Source of the DNA: an uncultured bacterium
GTDB taxonomy: Bacteria; Cyanobacteriota; Vampirovibrionia; Gastranaerophilales; Gastranaerophilaceae
Direction: 5' to 3'
Length of the DNA: 64,000 bases
Assembly: GCA_949284415.1 (NCBI GenBank)
Contig: CASDVM010000005.1
Location: 62,001 to 126,000 of the forward strand
The notes beneath the pieces were generated by a model. The model was not told the origin of the DNA. It did no database searches and saw only the letters and a program-made list of their open reading frames with translations. How positions within the stretch are numbered: position 1 is the first letter of the stretch; every line of letters begins with the position of its first letter. The translations under genes were made by a program, and so were the position numbers. Positions 8,507 to 16,087 of this stretch are shown piece after piece.

Positions 8507-9136
8507 ATGGTTTTTGCGTCTCTTTTATTATTCGTTGTTATTCTGCTGTGTTCGCTTATTATTTATCTTTTCTGCAAAAGAGTAATTTATAAGCTCAACA
8601 AGCGTGTTCTGGCACGTAACATTGCAATTTTGAAAAATTCTAAGGAGCTTGCAGATTATGACAATTTGTCGGATGACGAGATTAGAGAAAAACTGATTAT
8701 TCCATTTTTTCTTGTACTGGGATATAACACGTTTGACAGGCGGGAATTTGTAAGAACGCAGAGGAGAGCATCTGTAGAACCAGATTATATTACCAAAAAA
8801 TGGGATAACAGCAGGCTCTGTAAACGTTCTTTGTATATAAAATTTGAAAAATTTGCGGACAGTGCTGTTGATGTTAAACATAAGACATATAAAGATAACA
8901 AAATGCAGGGCGTTAATATTGATGAATTAATGAATAAACTGTATTTTAACGGAGAATATTATGTTTTAACAAACGGATATTTATATTTGTTTTTCAGTAA
9001 GCATTATGTTTCCGGCAGTGAAAAATTTGAATTCTGTTTTAACGTAAAAAGTTTTTCAAAAGCAGATATCGCTCATCTCGCATATTTTACGAAGCAGTAT
9101 ATGTTTCTGGAAATTTCTGATGTTTACAGAGTATGA
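8507..9136 (+). CDS. membrane-anchored protein with restriction-enzyme-N-terminus-like domain
   Basis: This 209-residue protein has one N-terminal membrane segment (residues 3-26). Residues 50-100 (LSDDEIREKLIIPFFLVLGY, then RRASVEPDYI) resemble the N-terminal PD-(D/E)xK-type domain of type I restriction R subunits. The expected E-x-K motif is replaced by YIKFEKF, so catalysis is doubtful. There is no ribosome site; the start is supported by the promoter six bases upstream. No restriction genes are nearby. Function unknown; an anchored nucleic-acid-binding role is speculation. Confidence 0.45.
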   Translation: MVFASLLLFVVILLCSLIIYLFCKRVIYKLNKRVLARNIAILKNSKELADYDNLSDDEIREKLIIPFFLVLGYNTFDRREFVRTQRRASVEPDYITKKWDNSRLCKRSLYIKFEKFADSAVDVKHKTYKDNKMQGVNIDELMNKLYFNGEYYVLTNGYLYLFFSKHYVSGSEKFEFCFNVKSFSKADIAHLAYFTKQYMFLEISDVYRV

Positions 9137-9185
9137 TTTTGTTATGAAACATTAATATTATTCTGATTAATATTATGTAAAGATA

Positions 9186-9214
9186 TTGGTAATTAAATAT
9201 TTATTGAGTATAAT
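9186..9214 (+). promoter_or_regulatory. promoter of pxpA-like gene
   Basis: TTGGTA (9186-9191), 17 bases, TATAAT (9209-9214). It rules out the upstream TTG start at 9186 and supports the ATG at 9252. Confidence 0.6.
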
Positions 9215-9251
9215 TATCTCATTACAGTATATTTTGGTAAGAAAGATAATT

Positions 9252-10046
9252 ATGCAGGAAAATTTTGAAAGAAAAACAATAAAAAACATAGATTTTAATA
9301 TAGATTTGGCTCAGAGTTTCGGTATTTATAAAAACAAGTCAGAATTTGATTTGCTTGATTATGCAAGCTCTGTTAATATATCATGCGGATTTCATGCGGG
9401 TGATCCTCTGACTATACGGGATGCTTTATTAAGAGCAAAAGAAAAAAATGTCGTGGTCGGTGCTCATATCGGGTTTGATGATATTCAGGGGTTTGGCTAC
9501 CGCGATATGGATTTGGATGAAGATGAGATTGAAGCTGTTGTTATTTATCAGGTGGGTGCTTTAATGTCATTTGCCAAAACTTTCAATATGGAAATAGAGC
9601 ATGTACGTCCGCACGGTGCCATGTATAAAAGATGTGCATCAGATTTTGCTTTTGCCTGTTCTGTTGCAAAAGCTGTTCAAAAGTGTTCAAAATGGCTTGT
9701 TTATTATGGAGCTGCAGGCGAAATTACCGAAAAAACAGGTGAACTTATAAACATACCTGTTGCACAGGAAATTTGTCTCGAAAAGATGTATAATGTTGAC
9801 GGAACCGTTAATACTATAGCTAAAGACTGTGAAAATACAGAAATGGAAATATCACGCTTAAAACAACTGCTTTCATCTTCTCAGGTTTCTAACATAGAAG
9901 GCGGTAAAACTGTTGTTACGGCTGATACAATTCATTTTACAAACAGACTTTCTAACTCTCTAGAGTTGATAAAACAGGCGTATGATGTTATTAAACCTGT
10001 TCCTGTTAATTATAAAAATGCTTGTTTGTCAGGCTGGGTAGAATAA
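9252..10046 (+). CDS. LamB/YcsF-family protein, 5-oxoprolinase subunit A-like
   Basis: This 264-residue TIM-barrel protein of the PxpA family takes part with PxpB and PxpC in ATP-dependent opening of 5-oxoproline. Motifs seen: NISCGFHAGDP, GFGYRDM and RPHGAMYK. Where the family usually has D-L-G-E-S/A-F-G the protein reads DLAQSFG, so an acidic residue is replaced by Gln. No pxpB or pxpC is near. The start at 9252 is chosen because the promoter lies over the longer N-terminus; the ribosome site (AAGAAAG) is weak. Function may have drifted from the model enzyme. Confidence 0.7.
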   Translation: MQENFERKTIKNIDFNIDLAQSFGIYKNKSEFDLLDYASSVNISCGFHAGDPLTIRDALLRAKEKNVVVGAHIGFDDIQGFGYRDMDLDEDEIEAVVIYQVGALMSFAKTFNMEIEHVRPHGAMYKRCASDFAFACSVAKAVQKCSKWLVYYGAAGEITEKTGELINIPVAQEICLEKMYNVDGTVNTIAKDCENTEMEISRLKQLLSSSQVSNIEGGKTVVTADTIHFTNRLSNSLELIKQAYDVIKPVPVNYKNACLSGWVE

Positions 10047-10071
10047 AATAATAAGGATAGATTATAAGGTG

Positions 10072-11427
10072 ATGAAAGATTTTAGAAAAAACGTAAAATT
10101 CCCCGAAGATGTAAGATGGCTGATGCCTGGTTTGCAGGTGAAAAGATGGTTTGCTCTGATATTTCTCGGAGCAGTATTAATGACGTTCGGTGTCTTGATT
10201 TTATTTGATATAAAACCCGTATTTTACACTATGGAATTTATACGTAAAATCGCAATGACAGTTTCAACAGAATGGATTGCATTTGCGGCAGTAATGTTTG
10301 GAGCGGGTATATTTTTTAAAGGCTGGCAGAAAACAAATTTGTCAATCCTTGACGGAAGCGATAACCAATCTTTACTGGAAAATCTTTATAGAAGAAGAAA
10401 ACTTAACAGAGGCCCGAAAATTGTAGCGGTGGGAGGCGGAACAGGTCTTTCAATGCTTTTAAGAGGGATTAAAAATATTACAAATAACGTAACTGCGGTT
10501 GTAACTGTCGGTGATGACGGCGGAAGTTCGGGAAGACTCAGAGAGGAAATGGGGGTTCTCCCGCCAGGTGATATAAGAAATTGTATTGCAGCTCTCGCTG
10601 ACGATGAAGATCTTGTTACAAAATTGTTCCAGTACAGGTTTAAAACAGGTGAAGGACTTGAAGGCCACAGCTTTGGCAACTTGTTTTTGACGGCACTCTG
10701 TGCAATTACAGGAGATATGGTTCGTGCAGTTAAGGAGTCTTCCAACGTTTTATCCATACGCGGGCGTGTTTTGCCTTCTACTCTTGATGATATGAAACTT
10801 GTTGCAGAAATGCAGGACGGAAGAATTATTCACGGGGAATCAAATATACCTGAAGCTCATGGAAAAATTAAACGCTTATTTACAGATCCGCAAGACTGCA
10901 GAGCTTTGCCCGATGTAATTTCTGCAATCCGCGATGCGGAATTGATAATTCTCGGACCGGGAAGTTTATACACAAGTGTTATCCCTAACCTTTTAATAAA
11001 AGAAATTGCTCATGAAATTGCAAAATCCGGTGCAAAAAAAATATATGTCTGCAATATTATGACTCAACCGGGAGAAACTGACGGCTACAGCGTTTGTGAT
11101 CATATTAACGCTATAATGAAACATGCGGGAAGCAAAAATGTTATAGATGCTGTTCTTGTTAATGATTTCATGCCTTCAAATTTAGCAAAAAAATACCAGA
11201 TTGCGGGTTCATATCCTGTGAAACCGGATTTTGAGAATTTGAAAAAGCTCGGTGTAAAACTTGTTACGCGCAAACTTATCGAAGACAGCAAAGAAGGGCT
11301 TGTCAGACACAGTTCTCATCGTGTGGCAAGAGCTGTTTACTACTGGTTCCGAAAAGAACATAAAAATGAAAAAGGAATTTTTGCAAATTCTCATAAAGAA
11401 AATGAAAAACAAGGCTGTAGTGTGTAA
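10072..11427 (+). CDS. yvcK: YvcK/CofD-like gluconeogenesis factor, membrane-anchored
   Basis: This protein of about 451 residues has two N-terminal membrane segments (about 20-45 and 65-85) and then a YvcK/CofD-type domain starting KIVAVGGGTGLSMLLRGIK, with TVGDDGGSSGRLR and LPPGDIRNC. YvcK proteins bind UDP-sugars and affect cell shape and carbon use. The ATG at 10072 follows an overlapping GTG at 10069; either could serve. Its stop overlaps the panB start by one base (TAATG), so the two are translationally coupled. Confidence 0.88.
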   Translation: MKDFRKNVKFPEDVRWLMPGLQVKRWFALIFLGAVLMTFGVLILFDIKPVFYTMEFIRKIAMTVSTEWIAFAAVMFGAGIFFKGWQKTNLSILDGSDNQSLLENLYRRRKLNRGPKIVAVGGGTGLSMLLRGIKNITNNVTAVVTVGDDGGSSGRLREEMGVLPPGDIRNCIAALADDEDLVTKLFQYRFKTGEGLEGHSFGNLFLTALCAITGDMVRAVKESSNVLSIRGRVLPSTLDDMKLVAEMQDGRIIHGESNIPEAHGKIKRLFTDPQDCRALPDVISAIRDAELIILGPGSLYTSVIPNLLIKEIAHEIAKSGAKKIYVCNIMTQPGETDGYSVCDHINAIMKHAGSKNVIDAVLVNDFMPSNLAKKYQIAGSYPVKPDFENLKKLGVKLVTRKLIEDSKEGLVRHSSHRVARAVYYWFRKEHKNEKGIFANSHKENEKQGCSV

Positions 11428-12227
11428 TGGTTAAAAAAATTACTGTTAGTACAATTCGCAAATACAAAGAAAATAATGAAAAATTTTCGGTTTTGACGGC
11501 TTATGATTATTCTACCGCTAAATATATAGATGAAGCAGGAATTGATATTGTATTAATCGGCGACAGTCTTGCAATGGTAGCTTTAGGGTATGATACAACT
11601 CACAGTGTAGGCGTTGATGAGATGAAAATTTTTACCCGTGCGGTTGCAAAAGGGGTCGAGCACGCAATGGTTGTTACGGATATGCCTTTTTTAAGCTATC
11701 ATACTGATATTGCCTCTGCCGTAATGAATTGCGGTTTGATGATAAAAGAGGGAGCTAATGCCGTAAAAATAGAAGGTTTCAGTGATTATACATTAAATGT
11801 AATAAGACGTTTAACCGAAACCGGAATTCCTGTTATGGGACATTTAGGTTTTACTCCTCAATTTATAAATACTCTGGGCGGTTATAAAATTCAGGGGAAA
11901 ACTCAAGGAGCTGCAGATGAAATTTTACGTCAGGCAAAAGAATTGGAAAAAGCAGGAGTATTTTCTATAGTTCTCGAGATGGTTCCGCAGGAGAGTGCAA
12001 AATATATTACAGAAAATTTAACTGTTCCGACAATTTCGTGCGGAGCAGGAAAATATTGTGATGCTCAAGTTCTTGTATCTGATGATGTTTTTGGTAAATT
12101 TTCTGATTTTAAACCGAAATTCGCAAGAAAATACGGTGATATGAAATCATTAATATTTAATTGTGCAAAACAATTTAATGATGATGTAAAATCAGGAAAA
12201 TTCCCCTGTGATGATGAAGTTTTTTAG
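11427..12227 (+). CDS. panB: 3-methyl-2-oxobutanoate hydroxymethyltransferase
   Basis: The first step of pantothenate synthesis makes ketopantoate from ketoisovalerate and methylene-tetrahydrofolate. The 266 residues match the family length. Seen: LTAYDYSTAKYIDEAGID, IGDSLAMVALGYDTT, VKIEG and GHLGFTPQ. It overlaps yvcK by one base and is followed by panC after a spacer that holds a perfect 7-bp dyad (TTTGCAT/ATGCAAA, about 12231-12250). Confidence 0.96.
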   Translation: MVKKITVSTIRKYKENNEKFSVLTAYDYSTAKYIDEAGIDIVLIGDSLAMVALGYDTTHSVGVDEMKIFTRAVAKGVEHAMVVTDMPFLSYHTDIASAVMNCGLMIKEGANAVKIEGFSDYTLNVIRRLTETGIPVMGHLGFTPQFINTLGGYKIQGKTQGAADEILRQAKELEKAGVFSIVLEMVPQESAKYITENLTVPTISCGAGKYCDAQVLVSDDVFGKFSDFKPKFARKYGDMKSLIFNCAKQFNDDVKSGKFPCDDEVF

Positions 12228-12310
12228 TAAATTTGCATGACTAAATGCAAAGTATAAATTTTAATCGTATTTATGTGATATAATTTTTTTAGAGAAAGAG
12301 AGTGATATAT

Positions 12311-13165
12311 ATGTTGCTTCATACAATAGCAGAAGTAAGAGAGAAAGTAAAAGAATGGAAACGGGAAGGGCTTACGGTAGGTCTTGTACCAACAATGGGG
12401 GCTTTGCATAACGGGCACTTAAGTCTGATTAAAAAAAGCGTTGAAAAATGTGATAGAACTGTTGTGTCAGTTTTTGTCAATCCTATTCAGTTCTGCCCCG
12501 GTGAGGATCTGGATAAATATCCGAGAACTCTTGATGAAGATGAAAAATTATGTAATGCCGCAGGAGTTGATATTGTATTTGCTCCTTCGCCTACTGAAAT
12601 GTATCCTGATGCGCAGATGCTGAGTAATGATTTTTTAACATACGTTATTCCTCCGTTTTTCTATACAAACAAATTATGCGGAAAATTTCGTGTAGGGCAT
12701 TTTGACGGAGTTTGTACCGTTGTAAATAAATTATTTAATATTGTTCAGCCTGATTTTGCATTTTTTGGAGAAAAAGACAGGCAGCAGCTGATCATTCTAA
12801 AGAAAATGGTTAAGGATTTAAACATCCCTGTTGAAGTTATTCCCTGCCCGATAGTAAGAGAAGAAAGCGGATTAGCCTTATCTTCAAGAAATAAATATCT
12901 GTCGGGAGAGGATAAGGTTCAGGCTCTTGCATTGAGTAAAATTTTATTTAATATAAAAGCATGCTATAATAAAGGTATAAAAGATGTTAAGGCATTAACA
13001 GAAACAGCATATTCGTATTTGAATGAAAATCATTCGCTTGAATATCTTGAATTCAGAGATGCAGATAATCTGGAAGAGAAAAAGATTGCAGATGATAACA
13101 CAATTGTATTTATCGCTTTGAAAATTGGAGATGTAAGGTTAATTGATAATATAGCTTTAGCGTGA
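12311..13165 (+). CDS. panC: pantothenate synthetase
   Basis: This enzyme joins pantoate and beta-alanine with ATP. Motifs: PTMGALHNGHLSLI (HxGH nucleotide site), FGEKDRQQL and LSSRNKYLS (KMSKS-like). I chose the ATG at 12311 over a GTG three codons upstream because the AAAGAGAG site sits at better spacing. It follows panB in the same operon direction; a TATAAT-like box in the gap (about 12277) could add a local promoter. panD is not in the window. Confidence 0.95.
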   Translation: MLLHTIAEVREKVKEWKREGLTVGLVPTMGALHNGHLSLIKKSVEKCDRTVVSVFVNPIQFCPGEDLDKYPRTLDEDEKLCNAAGVDIVFAPSPTEMYPDAQMLSNDFLTYVIPPFFYTNKLCGKFRVGHFDGVCTVVNKLFNIVQPDFAFFGEKDRQQLIILKKMVKDLNIPVEVIPCPIVREESGLALSSRNKYLSGEDKVQALALSKILFNIKACYNKGIKDVKALTETAYSYLNENHSLEYLEFRDADNLEEKKIADDNTIVFIALKIGDVRLIDNIALA

Positions 13166-13171
13166 GGATTT

Positions 13172-14095
13172 ATGATTCAGATTTATAAATTTTTATCGAG
13201 ACTTATAAACGGATTAATAAATGTGTTGTTTGTAATACAGATAACTTTAATGATACTTGTGTTTCTAACGGCGACTTACTGGTTTTTTAATCTGCTTGAC
13301 ATGTCGTTTTTCGCCTTTGTTCAGCCGATAGCTGATGTTGTTTCTGATTTTGTAAAAATATTTTATAATCAATCTGTCAGTGTAGGCGGAGTCTATATTG
13401 ACGGGTCTTTATTACTTTTTGATATCATTGCAATAGTAATTGTTTTTGTTCTTGCGAAACTGAAATATTACTGTCATAGGTGGATTGATTCTCTTAAACT
13501 TTTAATAGGCGGATGTGAAGAAAAAAGAGAAGAAAAATTCAATAAAGAGTTGCAAAGAGAAGCTGAAGCAAATATAAGAAAATGTAATAATGTCGCTGTT
13601 CTTGTTCAATTTACAGCAAAGAACATGATGGTTGATGCTTGCTGGGGCGGAGATGCACAGGCCGGTGTAAAAGAAAAAGAAGAAGAAGCTTTTAAAACAT
13701 TTTATGCATCGATCAAGAATTTAACAGGCTGCAAGTTCGCGAAAACAGGTGATAAAATGCTGATTATGCTTAATAGTTTTGAAAATGTTGATAATCTTTT
13801 GAATTTTGTGGAATTGTCAATAAGCAGAATAAAATTAAATATGAAAAAGAAAAAATGGCTTTTAATAAGCTATATTGCCGTAGATGTTTTTGATAACAAC
13901 ACAAATTTTAAAGAAGATGTTTACCCCGTTCTTGAAAAACTTTTGACATTAAAAATTCAGAATGAACCTGTATGTCTCGGAAATTTTTGCATGAGATACG
14001 AATTATACCCTGAACCGATGTTTAAGCCTTTTTTGAGAGGTGCTTATAATATAGACGGTGAATGCGAAGTCTGGTCATTAGTTAAGAAAAATTAA
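13172..14095 (+). CDS. membrane protein with degenerate class III cyclase-like domain
   Basis: This 307-residue protein has two hydrophobic segments (about 12-40 and 70-92), a charged coiled stretch (105-140) and a C-terminal domain. Part of that domain, KFAKTGDKMLIMLNSFENVD, follows the pattern K-x-x-GD-x-x-x-x-x-F of adenylate/guanylate cyclases. The first metal Asp of the cyclase beta-1 strand is not found (VLVQFTAKN), so it is probably inactive and may sense or scaffold. It lies six bases after panC and is likely the last gene of that operon. The family assignment is inference. Confidence 0.45.
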   Translation: MIQIYKFLSRLINGLINVLFVIQITLMILVFLTATYWFFNLLDMSFFAFVQPIADVVSDFVKIFYNQSVSVGGVYIDGSLLLFDIIAIVIVFVLAKLKYYCHRWIDSLKLLIGGCEEKREEKFNKELQREAEANIRKCNNVAVLVQFTAKNMMVDACWGGDAQAGVKEKEEEAFKTFYASIKNLTGCKFAKTGDKMLIMLNSFENVDNLLNFVELSISRIKLNMKKKKWLLISYIAVDVFDNNTNFKEDVYPVLEKLLTLKIQNEPVCLGNFCMRYELYPEPMFKPFLRGAYNIDGECEVWSLVKKN

Positions 14096-14159
14096 CAACC
14101 CTATTGATTTTTAAAAGATTTTCGGCTAATATAATTTTGTACAACCGCAGACAGTTAGC

Positions 14160-14169
14160 GGGGGGGGGG
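14160..14169 (+). repeat. ten-G homopolymer upstream of rplJ
   Basis: A fifth run of exactly ten G, here with no start codon before it. It is preceded by TAATATAAT (about 14128) and CAGTTAGC, a sequence also found beside the 7350 run. Confidence 0.85.
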
Positions 14170-14179
14170 CAGAACATTT

Positions 14180-14425
14180 TAAGGGCTCCGGCTTTAGATA
14201 AACCTTATGATGAACTTCCCCCACTATAAGTTATAAAAGTTATAACTCTCCCCTTAATATACCAGCTAACCGAGGTGAAACAGTCGAAATATAAAAAACA
14301 GATTTGTTCACTTGTGAGATTTTGCGGTCCGGTATTGGAAAAGCGAAATCTTTTTTAGTATTCGGAAAGATATAAGGTCGAGTGATTGTTGAAGCAATCA
14401 GTAAATACAAGAAAAGGAAATAATC
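14180..14425 (+). promoter_or_regulatory. L10-type ribosomal leader
   Basis: A non-coding stretch of about 250 bases with an inverted pair around ACTATAAGTTATAAAAGTTATAAC and the segment CAGCTAACCGAGGTGAAACAG precedes rplJ. Position and length fit the leader where the L10-(L12) complex represses its own operon. The exact fold was not computed. Confidence 0.5.
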
Positions 14426-14947
14426 ATGGCAACAAAAGCTTTTAAATCTGAAAAAATAGATGCTATTAAAGCAAAAGCAGAAAAAGCCCAGGTAGCTATT
14501 TTGACAGAGTATAAAGGTTATTCCGTAGAAGAAATTACAAACTTGAGACGCAGTCTTCAAAAAGACGGCGGAGATTACATGGTAACCAAAAATACTCTTG
14601 CTAAAATTGCTTTAAAGGGAACTGATTTTGAAGTTTTAACCGATTCTTTAACCGGACCTGTAGCTATTGCGTTTGGTTTTGAAGATCAGGTTAGTCCTGC
14701 AAAAGCAGTTGCAAAATTTATTAAAGATACCAAAAAAGGCGCAATTTTAGGCGGTGCTTTAGACAGTAAATTATTAACCGCAAAAGAAGCTGAAGCATTA
14801 TCAAAAATGCCTTCAAAAGAAGAACTTATTGCAAAAATTCTCGGTTCTATCAATTCACCTGCTTCAGGTATCGTTGGATCTATCAACGCAGTTATGTCTC
14901 AGCTTACAAGAACTATGGCTGCCGTTAGAGACGCAAAGGCACAATAA
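14426..14947 (+). CDS. rplJ: 50S ribosomal protein L10
   Basis: This 173-residue stalk-base protein (N-terminal KIDAIKAKAEKAQVAILTEY; VTKNTLAKIA; C-terminal helix for L7/L12 docking) carries L7/L12 on the large subunit. AAAAGGA precedes the ATG. It is followed 46 bases later by rplL. The pair is separated from rplK-rplA, its usual upstream partners, by more than 7 kb. Confidence 0.96.
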   Translation: MATKAFKSEKIDAIKAKAEKAQVAILTEYKGYSVEEITNLRRSLQKDGGDYMVTKNTLAKIALKGTDFEVLTDSLTGPVAIAFGFEDQVSPAKAVAKFIKDTKKGAILGGALDSKLLTAKEAEALSKMPSKEELIAKILGSINSPASGIVGSINAVMSQLTRTMAAVRDAKAQ

Positions 14948-14993
14948 GCCTCAAATATGTACAAATTAAAAACAATTTAAAAGGAGAAAAATA

Positions 14994-15371
14994 ATGAGTA
15001 ACGTAGAAACTATTTTAGAATCAATTGAAAAATTAACTTTGTTAGAAGCTGCTGAATTAGTAAAAGCTATGGAAGAAAAATTCGGCGTATCTGCAGCAGC
15101 TCCTGTAGCAGTTGCAGCAGCAGCTCCTGCAGCAGCAGGTGAAGCAGCAGCTGACGAAGCTTCTGAAGTATCTGTAATTTTGGCATCAGCAGGCGCTAAC
15201 AAAATTGCTGTATTGAAAGAAGTAAGAGCTATCACAGGTCTTGGCTTGAAAGAAGCTAAAGATTTAGTTGATGGTGCTCCGAAACCTGTTAAAGAAGGCG
15301 TTAAAAAAGAAGATGCTGAAGCTATTAAAAAACAGCTTGAAGCTGCAGGCGCTACAGTTGAAATCAAGTAA
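14994..15371 (+). CDS. rplL: 50S ribosomal protein L7/L12
   Basis: This 125-residue stalk protein has an N-terminal dimerisation helix, an Ala-rich hinge (about 36-55) and a C-terminal factor-binding domain ([38 protein letters not shown]). AAAAGGAG precedes the ATG, and a strong terminator follows. Confidence 0.97.
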   Translation: MSNVETILESIEKLTLLEAAELVKAMEEKFGVSAAAPVAVAAAAPAAAGEAAADEASEVSVILASAGANKIAVLKEVRAITGLGLKEAKDLVDGAPKPVKEGVKKEDAEAIKKQLEAAGATVEIK

Positions 15372-15394
15372 GTATTTCAAATATTTATTCAATC

Positions 15395-15426
15395 AAAAAA
15401 CGTCCTCATTTTTGAGGACGTTTTTT
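15395..15426. terminator. bidirectional intrinsic terminator
   Basis: AAAAAACGTCCTCA / TGAGGACGTTTTTT with a short loop, between convergent rplL and the nuclease gene. Confidence 0.9.
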
Positions 15427-16087
15427 ACAGGCAAATTTTTCTGTATTCGCAAAATTCGCACATTTTTGAATGCTCAATTTCTTCAGGAAGTTGAGCATTT
15501 GTTATTTTATCGCAAATCGCAAGTATATTTTTTTCGTATTCTTTTTCTTTTTCAGGGGTGAAATCAATTATACGATTTTGATTATTTTTTAAGTCAATAT
15601 ATACAAATTTAATATTTCTTACGTCACTCTGAACTTGTTTCAGAGTCTGTTTTTCTAATAATTTAGATGTGCATAAAAGGTAAACCATAGTTTGATAATC
15701 GTATTCAGGATTTTGGGGAATTGAGCCTGTTTTATAATCAAGAATATAATAATTATTTTCATATTTCATTAAAGCGTCTAAACGACCGCCTATCCAGTAA
15801 TCTCCAACTTTACATGAGATATTATATTCAGAATTTATATAACTCTTTTGAAAATATTCGTTTTTTTTGAGTATTTCCCAAATTGTTTTTTCTTCAGAAT
15901 TTAAAGCTTTTTCTAATTTTGAAATATCATCGCCTCGAAGATAATAGTTCGCCAGTGCGTGAACTTTTTTACCTTTTTCAAAGAGTGTGTTTTTTTGCGG
16001 TACCGAAATTTTTTGAATGTATTTAAAGTGGTATTTTACAGGGCAGGCTTCAAATGTTTTGAGCATATTCGGAGAAAAACTATTCAT
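15425..16087 (-). CDS. RecB-type PD-(D/E)xK nuclease with Fe-S cysteines
   Basis: This 220-residue stand-alone nuclease resembles Cas4 and the AddB C-terminus. GGRLDALMKYENNYYILDYKTG (about 98-119) holds the D-x(n)-D-x-K catalytic signature. One early Cys (ACP, residue 15) and three late ones (CEFCEYRKIC) fit a 4Fe-4S cluster. It overlaps the upstream helicase gene by eight bases, so both products probably act together on DNA ends. Residues about 145-153 (TLKQVQSDV) are encoded by a palindromic repeat. Confidence 0.75.
   Translation of the reverse strand: MNSFSPNMLKTFEACPVKYHFKYIQKISVPQKNTLFEKGKKVHALANYYLRGDDISKLEKALNSEEKTIWEILKKNEYFQKSYINSEYNISCKVGDYWIGGRLDALMKYENNYYILDYKTGSIPQNPEYDYQTMVYLLCTSKLLEKQTLKQVQSDVRNIKFVYIDLKNNQNRIIDFTPEKEKEYEKNILAICDKITNAQLPEEIEHSKMCEFCEYRKICL
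15624..15650. repeat. palindromic element inside nuclease gene
   Basis: ACTCTGAACTTGTTTCAGAGT is a near-perfect palindrome read in frame as TLKQVQSDV. The same family lies at 18093, 25620-25710, 31330 and 63417. Confidence 0.75.

Noticed and set aside
9186-9251. Longer N-terminus of the pxpA-like gene from a TTG
   Set aside because: The TTG is part of a -35 box with TATAAT 17 bases later, so the first 22 codons are upstream of transcription.
14966-15367. 133-codon antisense frame over rplL
   Set aside because: It is the exact shadow of L7/L12; its Ala/Ser-rich sequence mirrors the Ala-rich hinge and it has no ribosome site.
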